DNA of 64,000 nucleotides from Coccinella septempunctata (lineage: Eukaryota > Arthropoda > Insecta > Coleoptera > Coccinellidae): contig NC_058193.1 in NCBI RefSeq assembly GCF_907165205.1, positions 21,465,521 to 21,529,520 of the forward strand, read 5' to 3'. Below the pieces are notes generated by a model that did no database searches, was not told where the DNA came from, and saw only the letters and a program-made list of their open reading frames with translations. Position numbers and translations under genes: made by a program. Shown here one piece after another: positions 8,085 through 20,868 of the stretch. Position 1 is the stretch's first letter; each line of letters opens with the position of its first letter.

Positions 8085-11000
8085 TCGCCCATTTTTGCTC
8101 TATTATTGTTCTTAGGAAAGGGAGCAATGGCTCTCATGAATGTACGTTCAAATAATTCGTAGTGTAAGTACTACATACTCCATTTAGAGACGTAGGTGGT
8201 AGGTAACATCAACCATCAATCTTCAAAATTCCGTAGCCTACTTATTCACCACGAAAATTTGTTGAACGCTTGTTAGGAATGCCATCTTCTGCAGAGCTTT
8301 TGGGCGCTTCTTAAGCGGCCCCTTATATTTTGAAAAAATAGTACATAATTTAAATTTACGTAACAGGTCTGGAAAAAAAGGCTTTTTATTTTCGGCAGTG
8401 TTGCGTACAATATTTTTTCGGCAACCGTGTAGAATAACACCATATTTTATTGCGAATTGAAATAATGCCACATTTAGCATATGCAGCTATGTGTGCTGCA
8501 TGCTTGAAGAAAGTAGAAACGCAGGCGTTTTTAAGGTCTTTACAAATAACGATCAGTTAGCTTTTCGAAGCTTGTAGGGGGCCTGGACTAATGTGTCTCC
8601 CTCTGGAGTCTGGGTGCGCCAATTCCTTACTCTTGAGAGATGGAAATATCTATCTTTAAAATTGAATAATTACGTACTCCTTATGAGCTGATTCTTGGAG
8701 GGCATATGTCCACTTTTTCAACAATAGATTTTAAAGTGTTTTAATGAGTAGGTAGATGCCTACTCAAAACTACAAAAAACTGCTAACAAAAAATTGTCCC
8801 AAGAAAGGTTATCACACCACTTGAAATCTACCCTTAGTGTGAAGATTAAAATTAAGTATAGGCAAATAATGAATCTTGGCACCCTAGCTCAAATAATACC
8901 GAACAGTATTGAGCATTTGAGCTGTTTCGGATATGAGTATGAGAAATATTATTTGACATTTATTTCTATATTCACCTTGTATAATATTCGATTAATAAAA
9001 TTATCATTGTTCGACCTTTTCTTTTACAATCTGTATGTAACATTTCAGTTAATCGAGTGTAATTGTCCTACTTAATTTAGGTGGATCATAAAAAACTACG
9101 TATGATAAAATGCATTCTAAAAAAAATATTTGCAGAAAATGGTAACTTACCCTTTGAAAACTACCGTTAGTAAAGAATCAAAGGGGCAAAAGCGAATAAC
9201 GTGGGCTAATATCCTATATTAGCATTTCAAAGTATTATGGTGCGAGCCTATTTTGTGGGTTCCGAAATTGATAACGGTTATTTTTGGGGCTTATTCAATA
9301 TTTATCCAATGATTTTTTATGAATCATCTCTCATCTCCAGAACAATACAAATGGAGTAGGAATACATATTTTGGAAAATAATAGCATCGAAGAAATCGTG
9401 GCTTTTCGGAAAAATTTCTGTAAAACTTCCTGTTGTTCCCCTGGTGGTTACTAGATGTCACCCCTTGTGCCGAATCAATGGAATTGCGATGAAATGAATG
9501 AAATGCTCAACCAAAAACCATATAGTTTTCTAGTTTCGTTATCAAAATAATTTATTCCTTTAGTTGACCTTAGAAACATATAAAAATATGAGGCAATTCT
9601 CTTTATTATCAAAATGATAAGCTTCATAACTGATGGAAGTGAGTGCAAGAAGTACATACAAAATCCAGATTTCACGCATAAATCGCAATTATTGAAATTA
9701 AATATTATAGGATGAATAAGATTGAGGGTGGAAAATCGGAATTACAATGTACTTTGGATTGTGGCCAGTACCAAGTTTTCTTCATTTCTGATTCATTAAA
9801 AAGCGACCTCGAGGAAAATAGTAGATACATTTGATCCTATAATTTTAAAATACATACATAACGATTCAGGACAACGATGATGACATGTTCGAACACCCTG
9901 GAGATTATAATGATGAAAAAAAAAGAAGAAAATTGAGGGATCGAAAAATATCGTTGTTCTTCACCTCATTGAACATTTTTAACTATATTTATTTAGTTCT
10001 ATTTATACTTGAGATCAACTTAGATAGAGTAAATTAGCTTAAAATTAAGATGAACAATATGTCTTTCAGTGAATGGGGATAATTACTCAAAAGATAAGTA
10101 CCTATTATTAAATGAATATAAAATATGTGTATAAAATGTAACAACATTTCCATTGTTTGAATAAATAACTAAAGATTTAATAACTAAATACAAGGTACCT
10201 ACCAGTCACAGAGATTCGCGGTTGACCGTATGGAAAATAGTTTGGTAAAATATTTGTAGCAAATTTTATGCTCTATAATCTTTGCTTATTGAATTTTTAT
10301 TTTACTGGATCTACAGAAATCGAGATAATTGCGAAAAATCTATATTTTGTTCACTTTTGACCTTGAATGTGGATTATAATCGGAATTATTCAAAAAAAAA
10401 AAAAATGGAAGACAAACCTAAACATATTTGAAAACAATAAAATATTGTCGGTCACACAGGTTGTTCACATTTCACTGTCCCAAGTTTGTGTTTAGATGAT
10501 AACCTGTATTCTTATTATTGTTTCGTATTCTATCTGTACTTTCAAAATACATAATGAAGAGTTTCCCATATTTTCAGCATGACATTTTTCACCACTATAC
10601 GGAGATTGATCATAAAAGTCCCTCCCCTTTTTATGTCACTGTGTAGAAAAAAAAGTTTCGTACAAAAGTTTTATAATTTGAAACGAAATTTTGGAAAAAT
10701 CCCAATTTTATATGCACAGGGTGAAATTATGTTGTATCGTGAAGCTGAGATGTTACTTCGATTTTTTTAGCATAGTAGTATTTGTTTCTTCAATAAAAAT
10801 GTTTGTTGCTAATTCTCATGTCAATATCTTACTATTGAACAGATTCAGAAATCAGACCAAAATGGGGAATTTGAAATAAGAAAGTCGGATCACACAGAGA
10901 GATATTGAAACAACCTGTATTTATGAAAATATGTTTTTGCAATTTTTTTAATGAATTATGAGACTCTTTTCTACACTCCTACACTAAATTTAATTGAAAG

Positions 11001-13007
11001 GCACATAAAGGATTGGGCATAAGTCTGGAATAAAATAAATATCTCTTCAACCAATAAGGCAAAATGAAAACGACCTGGCAATTGATTTTAAATTTCCCTC
11101 ATTTTCTTGCAATAAAACTTCAACCTCCAAGCCGCAACCCCATCCAACAAATACCATGCATGCTCGTTTTTTTCAAATTAATTATAACCAGAAAAAAAAA
11201 CAAACATTATGATGAGATTTTAAGCTTTCCAACTAGACCAGATACTCATCGATATATTTTCATGTGGTTGATGGGTTGGGGCTAAGGGGTCGGAGAAAAA
11301 TATTAAATTTTATTTCTAAAAAATAAGTAGGAACAATCAGAACTCAATTAACGTGTTTTAGTGTTCATAAAGTTGTACAAACTCCTATTGCAGTTTATTC
11401 TTTCAAATAATCTAAAATTGAAACGTGACATACAGGGTAGGTATATAGTAAACACCTTGAAACTTGAAACATATTTTTCTCGTTTTTTTATTACAAGATT
11501 TTCAATTAATAAGAGTTGAGGATAAGCCTGAGAAAAACAAAAAGAAAATGAAAAAATTGTTTTCATCTTAAGCCCGTTGATGAAAACATGATTTTGGAAA
11601 AAATCGTGCTTTTGCTACTGAGCAATTCATTCCACTGGAAAAGCAGAATGGGAAATATTTAGATGCTGCTTCAATCGATACTTGAACCAGAATATCCATC
11701 ACAGAATGAATATATAGTAAAAATTAATTTGATAACTTCCAGGAATACGCATTCAATATTGTATCGAATATATGACATTTTTCGTTCAACAAAAATCAAA
11801 CGCTCTCCATTACTCGGGGCTTTTGTTATAACACCTGTCTTTGAAATTTTAGATTTCTCATTAAAGCCCCACTGTTGAAAATTTTAATGAATTGAATAAA
11901 CACGGGGTACGTCGGAATGAAGGGTTGAAAAACCGTGTCAAAAATACCGCGACACCTGACGCCAGATATCCCAACGATCCTCCAATAGGAAAAATCGAAA
12001 TGTAAATCGGAAATGGGAAATATTTGATAGAGTGCTAATTCGTGTAGTGAATTTGAATGACTGAAATTCATTTGATATCAACATGGGGGTTCGAGAGGAG
12101 CCAATTTTGCGAACGAAACAGGTGATGAATTCGGCGCCGCGTTTTGTTTTGCAAAATGAATTTTTCAATTTTATGAATAATTACTGGCACTTTTAATGTG
12201 AGTTATATGTTTACAGCCGTTGGATATGTATAATGAATTGATACGAATGATTTTCACTTGAAATTACGCCGGGAATGATTCGAATAAAAACAAGTATTGT
12301 TGAATTTTACAATGATACATTGTGGAAATGTAGATCGGTCATGTTGTGGAAAACCATCCTGGGATGCATGAATGTAACTATTTCATGCATGTCGTTGCGG
12401 ACATGCTATATACATGGTGGACCACCACTCCTTTAACATTTCAAAGAGTTTTAAAGGATAGACATGATTTATTAATCTCGAACGGCTTATTTTATTATGA
12501 AGTATATAAATCAGAAATATAATTTATACCCAGTGTGTTTTCAAAGGTGAGGATTTTTTCGACACAATATACAACTTTAAATGAATCATTTCGCCAAAAG
12601 TATGAAAAAATGAAAAATAAAAGATGGCGGAGCCTAGCACCCTGAAAATTTCAAAAGAATTCAGTGAAATTTCGAATACGAGACTAATAATTCCCGCCGC
12701 GCCTGCTTGGATACGATGATTAATTTTATTTTTTTTTAATTTTTTTTTTATTTTATTTCAGGGGAACATACACAGGTAAACAAATACCCATAAGAATGTT
12801 CACAAATAAATTAATCAGTTACAGAGGTACATAAAAATAATTCAAACTGAACTATTATAAATTCGATATTACAAAAAGATAAAAAAAAATATACACATTG
12901 CATTGTCTACTACATGCTTTCCCCCTCCCTATTATTTGAAAATCCCAAAAAGTAATATCTCAAACACTTTTTAACTTTTTTCTCATCATGATGAAATATA
13001 TATTTTA
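8085..13007. other. Long gene-free AT-rich region
   Basis: Nearly 5 kb. No reading frame has a recognisable domain; the longest are about 60-90 codons and AT-rich. About 8215-8275 shares a short stretch (TTCAAAATTCC.TAGCCTACT, then TTTGAACGC) with about 31095-31160. Around 12725-12770 a T-rich run precedes sequence resembling the 3' end of a minus-strand retroelement, but I could not confirm it. The rest shows no bordered structure. Confidence 0.45.
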
Positions 13008-13470
13008 CAGAGTGAGTCTTTGACTCGTACAATATTTCAACAGTAGACTCTTGAGGTCGAAAGATTCTTTTTTCCTTCACCATTTTCTTTGAATCGGATC
13101 GGTTTAAAAGATACGGACTGTTGAAAATCTCACAAACGGTTTTATCGAATAAAATGAATCTCGGAATATCGTTTTTCTTTTATTTGATTAATCTTTTTCG
13201 AACAAAGGATATGACCCACGCCTTGCAGTTTTCTCAATATGACAATTATTTACCATAAAAATACCAAAAATTCAAAGAACCCAACTCTTGGAACAAAGTT
13301 GGACGCTATCTGATGAATATTTGAACGTTTTGTAAAATAAAAGTATTCTTCATATTTTTTCGTATCTACAAATCTAGATATGATTCACCGTTTTCGAATA
13401 ATATGATGTATGATGTTCCAAAATTAAAATGTATCTGTGAAATTTGAAAAACTGAGTTCATTGGCTTCTT
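13008..13470. mobile_element. MITE of the GGGTGAGTCTTTG family, copy 2 (one end clear)
   Basis: Starts with GAGTGAGTCTTTGACTCGTA, the terminal motif of the 6841-7443 element, and continues through the shared interior (AAAGAACCCAACTCTTGGAA; TTTGAACGTTTTGTAAAATA). The far end is not clear, so it is probably truncated near 13470. Confidence 0.55.
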
Positions 13471-14039
13471 TTTGACCTAACCTAATGAGCTACAGGAAAA
13501 TGAATGCCACATTGTCTTTTTTCTAGAAAGTAATAATGCCGTCAACTGCATTTCTCTATCTTCTTTTGTTTTAGAGTTATAGGCCGAAATTGAAATTTGG
13601 TAGATTTCCACTTTGGTCATTATCTCCTGTACTGTTTATGCTAAGATGTTGAAATGAAAACATTATATAGACACTTTTTGACTTTTTTGATAGCAATCCA
13701 GTACTATGATTTGTTTCAAGAGGGTTATTTGCTAAGCTATTACATAAAGTTGTGTTTTTTCTTATGTAAACAGTAGTTTAAAATAACTTACAAAAAATCG
13801 CTATTTTTTCCCGTTTCAGAAATATATGGGTGAATCGTCAATTTCCACATGACGAAAATGTGGATTTTTATTATTTTTCTTATGGTCCAAGTTTAAATAC
13901 TTTATTCATTCATTATTCATATTCTATAAAAATTAGTGAATTTGACTAAAAAACTACAGGTCCAAATCTGGGCTGTCCGCTGGACCACTATATAAAATAT
14001 TTTCAAACCAACTCCAAATACATCAATTTTATTGTTGAT
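13471..14039. other. Unassigned spacer
   Basis: About 570 bp, AT-rich and non-coding. It includes a small imperfect hairpin near 13845-13875 (TTCCACAT / ATGTGGA). Confidence 0.4.
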
Positions 14040-15440
14040 ACTGTTATTACTCAAAATGGCGACTACGTCTATCGGACAAAACTTTGATTGTTCCCTTCAC
14101 CAGGAGAAGAAAGTTCCGAATTTCTCCTCCAATTCTCTATTGCAAGACTATTCCACTTGTTGAGGAAGTCTAATATCTAGGTATTACCCTAGATAAGAAG
14201 CTTCACCGAAACTCCCATGTGGAGAGAGTCATCTACAAAGCCAGGCACGTAAGCCAGTACGTCATGGTGATTAGACCATTGATCACCTACTGCTGTATCG
14301 CCTGGTGGTCCTGTACAGAACGCGCTCAAACCCAAAATAAACTTTCGAAACTCCAGAGAACGGCATGCCTCATGATTTCGGGGTCATTCCGCTCTAATCC
14401 AACTGTGTCCATGGAGATGCTATAAGACCTCCCTCTTCTCTTCACATTCTCGTCCAGGGAGAGGCAAGACTAGCAACTCACGGGCTCTACCACCTGTAAA
14501 TGAGCCTAAGAATCTCATTTTCGTTCCCAATCGTCTTGTAGCCCAATTGCAGGCAGATGAGGTGATGGGCATGAGAACTGATCAGATGATCACAAGAACT
14601 ACGGATGGAACCTTCAGTTCTCTGATTCCAAACAGAGACGAATGGCTCCGTCACAAGGAATTCTATTTACAAGGACCTTGTTGGTTTACTGATGGCTCCA
14701 GAACCAGTCACTGATCTGGAGTTGGAGTGTACTGTCGTAGACCGCTGACTGAACTCAGTGCTAATCTGGGAAAGTCGGCGATAGCATTTCAGACGGAAAT
14801 CTTCGCCATTGATCTATGCGCCCACCATTTGCTTGACATGGGTGGTACGGGTAGGTCAATAAAAATCCTAACGGATAGTCAAGCTGCCATTAAATCTCTT
14901 GAAGCAGGCAAATGACATTCGGCACAGGTATTTGAATGCAGATCTAAACTCTCCAAATTGGGAAGCTTAAACAGACTGCAACTGATTTGGGTACCTAGAC
15001 ACTCGGGCTTCAGAGGCAACGAAGTATCGGATGCTCTAGCCAGAGAAGGCGCAACATCAGCGCTTATTAGCCCGGAACCAAGTATAGGAATTTACAATTC
15101 CTTAATCAGGGAACGGAACAACAGCTGTATAAGGCAAAAGGTCCTGGAACACTGGGCAAACGTTCTGAACTGCGTCACTCGCACAGGGCCATTTCAGTGC
15201 CTCCCAGGCCATACACCATCGTTGGCCAGGTTTTTCTAGAACCAATCTGAGATCCATAACGGCAGTTTTCACAGGACATTGTAGACTCAGAGTCCATCTT
15301 AAAAAACTCAGCATCGTCAATGACCCGCTCTGCAGGCTCTGCTTAGAAGAGGACGAAACGATTGAGCACATCCTCTGTGACTCCCCTGCGGCAGACAGGG
15401 TCAGACTCCAGGATCATCTTCTCCGAAGATGATCTTCTCA
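14040..15440 (+). pseudogene. Degenerate LINE ORF2 remnant: RT thumb, RNase H and CCHC
   Basis: Broken 3' part of a non-LTR retrotransposon. From about 14150 the frame reads YLGITLDKKLHRNSHVE, then RPLITYCCIAWW...LSKLQRTACL, the reverse-transcriptase thumb. An RNase H domain follows: WFTDGSRTS (about 14682), the glutamate of TEIFAI, LTDSQAAIKSL, VPRHSGFRGNEVSDALAR, so the DEDD residues are present. After a frame change comes CRLCLEEDETIEHILC, a CCHC knuckle. Several stops (TGA at 14713, TGA after LEAGK, TAG at 15237) and frame changes break it. An RNase H downstream of RT places it among I/R1/LOA-like LINEs. A CAGTATCAGTATCAG run near 15610 may be its 3' tail. Confidence 0.8.
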
Positions 15441-16070
15441 GAAGATGATTCGGAGGAACTCAATAATCACTCCCCCTCCAACATCATCTCCTTTTTGAAC
15501 AGGATGGGACTGGAGGCAGAGGTTTAGCTCTACGAGCTTGCCTGTTTGCTACAATAGACCGCTTGGTTTCAGTGCAGGTTTGGTTTATCCGTCCAACACA
15601 CCCAGCAATCAGTATCAGTATCAGGTCTATCTGATTGTCGAAATTTTCAGCTTGTTTTCAAGTATCTCACTATGCCATCGATATTTAGATTTCATGACTA
15701 ATTTATGGTTGTCCGGTGGACCTACATGGCGTGGATAATTGAAGGGACAAAATTAAAACGCAAGAAATTCATAAACTGTTTAACGGTACATTACATCGAT
15801 TATACTTATCCATACAAATTATTCAGACTATAGGTACATATCAAATCCGCGAGTATTTTTTTCTTAATACAAACTTTTCTGCTGCACCGTTGCACAGGGA
15901 CAATCTGTCCTACTATGGGAAACCAACAACTATTAATGAACGGGTAGATAGTAAATAAAATTAAATTTTTTGTGATAAAATATTAAATAGTATTAATGGA
16001 AACATTTCGGAATACAAATAAAACTCTTTATCTACTTCTACATCACATAAAAGTACGCTTTATCATCAAA

Positions 16071-17144
16071 ATGGCGCCGCGTAGTGTTCATAGCGCAGAA
16101 AAGTTCTGCAATAAATGTACAAAAGAAGTGAAAATTTCCACCACTTGTTCAAAATGCAACAGTAATTACCATCCTAGCTGTGTGCTGAAAATTTGTGGAA
16201 TGTATGTAGGAGCTGACGGGGAAATCATTTGTTGCCAAAACTCAACCTCGAAAAATTGTCATTGTGAGGAAAAGGATGTTGAAATCCGCAGACTGAAAAC
16301 CCGCATAGCAGATTTGAATGAAGCCTCCTTCGAACAATCGATGAGTAGAAATCAAACATCTACAAACAATGGTAATGATTCGTTGAGCTGCGACGATGAG
16401 ATTCTTGAGACAAATTCAGTGAGTACATTCATAAATAACAAATATAGCAACGAATCTGAGATAAAATATTTGAACACTATAATTGAAGGAAAGGATGATT
16501 TGATCAATGAGTTGAAAGACAAAATAATAATTTTGAAAAAGTACACAACTTCAATCGAATCGAATATAAACAAACGTATTGAGCCATCTATGTTTTTGGA
16601 GAAGAGTAAATTGATTCCTGAGCAAATCAGTCCACCTAACGGGGAACGTGACAATCTTCTTGATCAAGTAGAGAAATCTACTTCACTAGAAAATAGTAGT
16701 AAAGGGAAGAAGACTGTTAGTGAAACAGAAGAACACGGTAAATTCACTAACGACCACAAAAAAAGAAATTCAAAAACAAATCCGAAGATTACTATGGAGA
16801 AGAGCTCCGAGAAGAATATTACCAGGGGAAGAGATGCTCTAATAAGAGGAACAAGCGTGGATTCGGAAACTTTTACAGGTGCACCAAAGCGTGCTTGGTT
16901 ATATGTTGGAAGAGTAGGCGAGAAGGTGCAGGAATTGCAGGTTAAGGATCATCTTGAGGAAAAGTTTCCTGGCAGACATTTTTCAGTGGAGAAACTTCCT
17001 AGTCGTGCTGGCGCTAGAAGTATAGCATTCAAGATTGGCGCTGACATATCCCTACTTGACGATCTTTACAGGCCCCAAAATTGGCCACTTGGTGTGGTGG
17101 TGAAGAGATTTAGGTTCTTTCGGGAGAGAAATAGCAAAGATTAG
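16071..17144 (+). CDS. LINE ORF1 protein (PHD-like zinc finger, RNA-binding)
   Basis: About 357 aa from ATG 16071 (context CAAAATGGCG); an in-frame ATG at 15996 would add 25 residues. The N-terminus has a PHD-like cysteine/histidine array (FCNKC, TCSKC, YHPSC, ICC). The middle is charged and probably coiled-coil (KDVEIRRLKTRIADL; IEGKDDLINELKDKI). The C-terminus (KRAWLYVGRV ... NWPLGVVVKRFRFFR) matches the C-terminal domain seen in many insect LINE ORF1 proteins. It should bind LINE RNA as a chaperone. No internal stop. ORF2 begins 29 nt after the stop codon. Confidence 0.75.
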   Translation: MAPRSVHSAEKFCNKCTKEVKISTTCSKCNSNYHPSCVLKICGMYVGADGEIICCQNSTSKNCHCEEKDVEIRRLKTRIADLNEASFEQSMSRNQTSTNNGNDSLSCDDEILETNSVSTFINNKYSNESEIKYLNTIIEGKDDLINELKDKIIILKKYTTSIESNINKRIEPSMFLEKSKLIPEQISPPNGERDNLLDQVEKSTSLENSSKGKKTVSETEEHGKFTNDHKKRNSKTNPKITMEKSSEKNITRGRDALIRGTSVDSETFTGAPKRAWLYVGRVGEKVQELQVKDHLEEKFPGRHFSVEKLPSRAGARSIAFKIGADISLLDDLYRPQNWPLGVVVKRFRFFRERNSKD

Positions 17145-17172
17145 GGATGATGGGGCTATAAAGGATAAAAAA

Positions 17173-19938
17173 TTGAAAGATGAAAACTATGATCTGATTC
17201 TAAATTTGAACATTCAATCCCTAAGAAATAAATTAAATACATTGCATTTTACGTTGAGCACTTGTGACTATAAACTGGTCTGTTTGACAGAACATTGGAT
17301 GAGTGACGAAGTGCTGAAAGTTTTGAATATTTCAGGTTATAAGATAGGGAGTTCTTTCACTCGGAAAAAAATGGAATGCGGTGGCAGTATCATACTTACA
17401 CGAGGCGATATAGTCACGAAACCAATGAGCAAAATGGAAGAATTGTCAGTTGAGGGACACATTGAAATGTGCGGAATATTCGAGGAGTCGACGAATACGT
17501 ACTTCTTATGTATTTATAGACGACCAAAGGGCGATTTTAATATTTTTATAGATAAAATGGACGAAGCTCTCAATTCAATTTCAAACGGTTTACATTCCAA
17601 GATCGTGATTGCGGGCGATTTCAATGTTGATTTCAACGGCAACTCCAGAGAGAATATAAAAATTCGAGAATTATTAATATCATATGGTTTACACGTTATA
17701 TTAAAAGAACCAACTCGTATAACGCCAACCTCAAGTAAATGTATTGACAACATCTTCACAAACATAAAATCTGCCGACTATAATGCGTATACAATCAACC
17801 ACCATTTATCGGACCATCTGGGACAGAGGCTGGATATTGCACAGGCGGAATCCCCTGGAAAAAAAGAATATAAAATACTTCGCTTAATAAACGAGGACTT
17901 TACCTACTCCTTTTGTGAACAATTACAGAAGGTGGATTGGAGTTGTTTATATGTTGATTCCACTAGGGACTCATTCGGAATATTCCATAAAATTATGTCC
18001 TCGATATTCAACAACTGTTTTCCTGAAAAAAAAGTCAAAGATTGAGAATCAGCGTGAAAGGAAATGCTGGGTAAGTCCGGAAATACTCAAACTTAAAAAT
18101 ATGGTTGATGCAGCACACACAATATTCGAAGTAAAAAGAGATGAACATTCTTTAAAATTATACAAAGTCCTGAAAACAGAACTTAAGAATTTAATAAATG
18201 AGACAACCAAGAAAAGAGATATGAAATTCATAAATGAATCAGAAAACAAGAGTCGCGATATTTGGAGGGTCATAAACTCTAGAATTAAATGTACTCCAAG
18301 TAGAAATAGCTCCACTGCACTATCTGAGGAGGAGTTTAACACATATTTTTCCAATATAGCAGAAAAACTGAGTGTGCAAACTGGCAACTCAGAGGTAAGC
18401 GAGGGTCTGCTAAAGAATAAGAGGGTAGATAACACAAAATCCCTTTCCTTGTCTCCAACAACACCTGAGGAAGTGAAGCAAGCAGTTTGCTTATTGAAAA
18501 ACAAGCCCTCTCAAGATATTTACGGCTTTTCTGTGAAATTGCTCAAAGAGGCTGTTCATTATCTAGCCAGCCCACTCTCATTTCTGATAAATAGATGTTT
18601 TGAGGAAGGGGTTTTTCCGGATGAACTCAAACTCGCAAAGGTGATTCCAGTATATAAGAAGGGTGATCAGGATCTTTATGAGAATTATAGACCAATCTCT
18701 ATCTTGCCAGCTGTCTCAAAGGTCTTCGAATCTCTTATAAAGGTTAGATTGATATCTTTCCTGGAAAAGAACTCTTTCCTGAATAGTTGTCAGCATGGTT
18801 TCAGGAGAGAAAAATCGACAACATCTGCCCTACTGCACATTGTAGAATTCATCATGGAGACATTGGATGATTCCGGGGAGGTGACCTTGACCTGCATGGA
18901 CTTGAGCAAGGCTTTCGATTGCGTCGAACACGAAAAGCTCTTGTCTAAGTTGGAGTATGTTGGCATAAGAGGAGCGGCACTAAACCTGTTCAGGTCTTAT
19001 TTGCAAGATCGTCAGCAAATTGTAGAATACGAAGGAAAAAGATCAGCCAAAAAAAAAATCACCTTGGGCGTGCCACAAGGATCGGTGCTAGGACCAATTT
19101 TATTTTTGATTTACATTGACGACTTGATATATAACGTTGATGCGGATGATCAAATCTTATTTGCCGATGATACAACATTCCTGAACAGAGCTGGAAGTGT
19201 AACTTCATTAGAAGAAAAATAAAAAAAAACAATAAAAGACGCAGTGAAATGGTTTGAAGGGAATGGACTGAAAGTCAATGCCGAAAAGACACAAGAGCTA
19301 GTCATTACCACAAAACGGCACAATACGGACAGTATATCCTTACTTGGAGTAACGATTAGCGCCAACCTAACCTGGGAACATCACTTAGTTGAGTTAAGCA
19401 AAAGGCTTTCTACAGCATTGTTCGCAATTAGGCAAATAAAAAACACGCTCACCGAAAACGAAGCACTCGTTGTATATCATGCACACTTTCATGGGAGAAT
19501 GACCTACAGCATTATCCTATGGGGTGCATCTTCACAGGCTGGCAGTATCTTCCTAAAACAAAAAAAAGCAGTTCGATTGATCGCATGTGTTGACAGAACT
19601 GTTAGTTGTAGACCACTGTTCAGGAAATATGGTATACTTACCGCTCCATCCTGTTACATACTCGAGTGTCTTATGTATATCTACAAGAATAAGAACCACT
19701 TCCGGAAGCACCAAGAAGTTCATGACCACCACACAAGAACAAAGGGAAAATATGTGCTACCCTATCATCGTCTCAAGAAACACAAAATATGCACATATTT
19801 AACGGATTGAAAATGTTCAACAGGTTACCTGAGCACATAAAATCACTATCTAGTGCAGCCTTTAAGAATAAAATGAAAAGAATATTGGTAGAAAGCGTAT
19901 TCTACACGATGGACGAATTCATGACACACAAGTTTTAG
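17173..19938 (+). pseudogene. LINE ORF2: AP-endonuclease plus reverse transcriptase, broken
   Basis: Endonuclease (17173 to about 18020): LNIQSLRNK, LTEHW, YRRPKGDF, AGDFNVDF and HHLSDHL give the Asn, Glu, GDFN and SDH catalytic positions. The frame is lost at an A8 run near 18025; the RT frame resumes as KSKIENQRERKCWVSPEI. RT: FPDELKLAKVIPVYKKGD, NYRPISILPAVSK, QHGFRREKSTT, DLSKAFDCV, GVPQGSVLGPILF, LFADDTTFL (catalytic FADD near 19165). TAA at 19220 is a single in-frame stop, since the same frame continues as KWFEGNGLKVNAEKTQ. A further frame change near 19795 leads to FNRLPEHIKSL and the final stop at 19938. Two frameshifts and one stop make it a pseudogene. Confidence 0.85.
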
Positions 19939-20165
19939 CAAACCCTAAATTATATTTTTATTTTGTTGGTCTATATGTGTATATGTGTATAATATCTTAT
20001 TATATACCTTATATGTATTGTAATTTTCATGACGTTTTTCCTAAATCTTTATATGGAAAATAATAAATTATGATTATGATGATTATGATTATGATGATTC
20101 ACCCATATAAAACGTCATACATCGCCCATATTCATTCAGATATCATAAGAGAAAACAAAACTTTA

Positions 20166-20856
20166 CTCTTATGATATCTGCATAGACCAGAAAATCAACT
20201 TCAACCAGCACACAAAATTGATGAAGAAGAAAGCCATATCTCGAGCAAAGTGCTTCTCCAAGTTAGTAATAAGGAACCAAGGTCTAACCACGAAGAATGC
20301 CAGCAAGATATACGCAACAATATGTAGACCAATCTTAGAATACGCACACCCCATTTTTCTTAATTGTAGAAAACCAGCTATCAAAAACTTGGAAACTGCA
20401 GAGAGAACAGCACTGAGAAAAATAAGCCGAATAAGACAACCATGTGAAAAATTGTACAATCCACCCAACCATTTACTGTACTCCATGACGAACATCGAAC
20501 CTATCTTTGATAGAATCTCCAAACTGAATAAAACATTTTTCAAAAAACTGCGAGAAATGGAAGACATAATGGACCTCTACCAAATTGACCACCACAACAG
20601 ATCCAAGAGAAAATTTCCTACAACTTGCCTGTTCCAAAAGATGGAAGAAACTTACAGCACATAACCTCAACATCGCATCACATTACATTACATATTTATA
20701 TCTTTATAATATTAATTACTTTATTTTTTTTATTTATGTAAAATGTATACTATTATTATTATTAATTGTACTGAGCTGAAGGACCGAAGGTCGATGGCTC
20801 TTGTCTGATATTCAGTCAATAAAAAACAGTTCATTCATTCATTCATTCATTTATTC
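20166..20856 (+). mobile_element. 5'-truncated jockey-like LINE with 12-bp target duplication
   Basis: The open frame 20218-20664 encodes the C-terminal end of a LINE reverse transcriptase (RPILEYAHPIFLNC, LETAERTALRKISRI, PCEKLYNPPNHLLY). The element ends in a (TTCA)n tail at about 20829-20856. AACAAAACTTTA stands on both sides (20154-20165 and 20857-20868) as the target duplication. Heavily 5' truncated to about 690 bp. Different from the adjacent larger LINE. Confidence 0.8.
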
Positions 20857-20868
20857 AACAAAACTTTA

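Larger units (their letters stand above)
15740..20098 (+). mobile_element. Near full-length two-ORF LINE (jockey/CR1 superfamily)
   Basis: Contains ORF1 with a PHD-like zinc finger, then an endonuclease and a reverse transcriptase ORF2 on the same strand, ending in a (TGATTA)n-type tail at about 20065-20098. The 5' border is estimated, since no clear target duplication was found. ORF1 is intact and ORF2 carries frameshifts and a stop, so the copy is dead but young. The FADD form of the catalytic box and the PHD-like ORF1 fit CR1/Daphne-like clades; the exact clade is uncertain. Confidence 0.8.

Noticed and set aside
13829..13844. Inverted 14-nt match to 20096-20110 (GATTCACCCATATA) as LINE target duplication
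   Set aside because: The two are in opposite orientation and one lies 2 kb outside the LINE; a target duplication must be direct and adjacent.
14219..15239. Several separate small genes
   Set aside because: They are pieces of one broken LINE ORF2 (RT thumb, RNase H), as shown by motif order.
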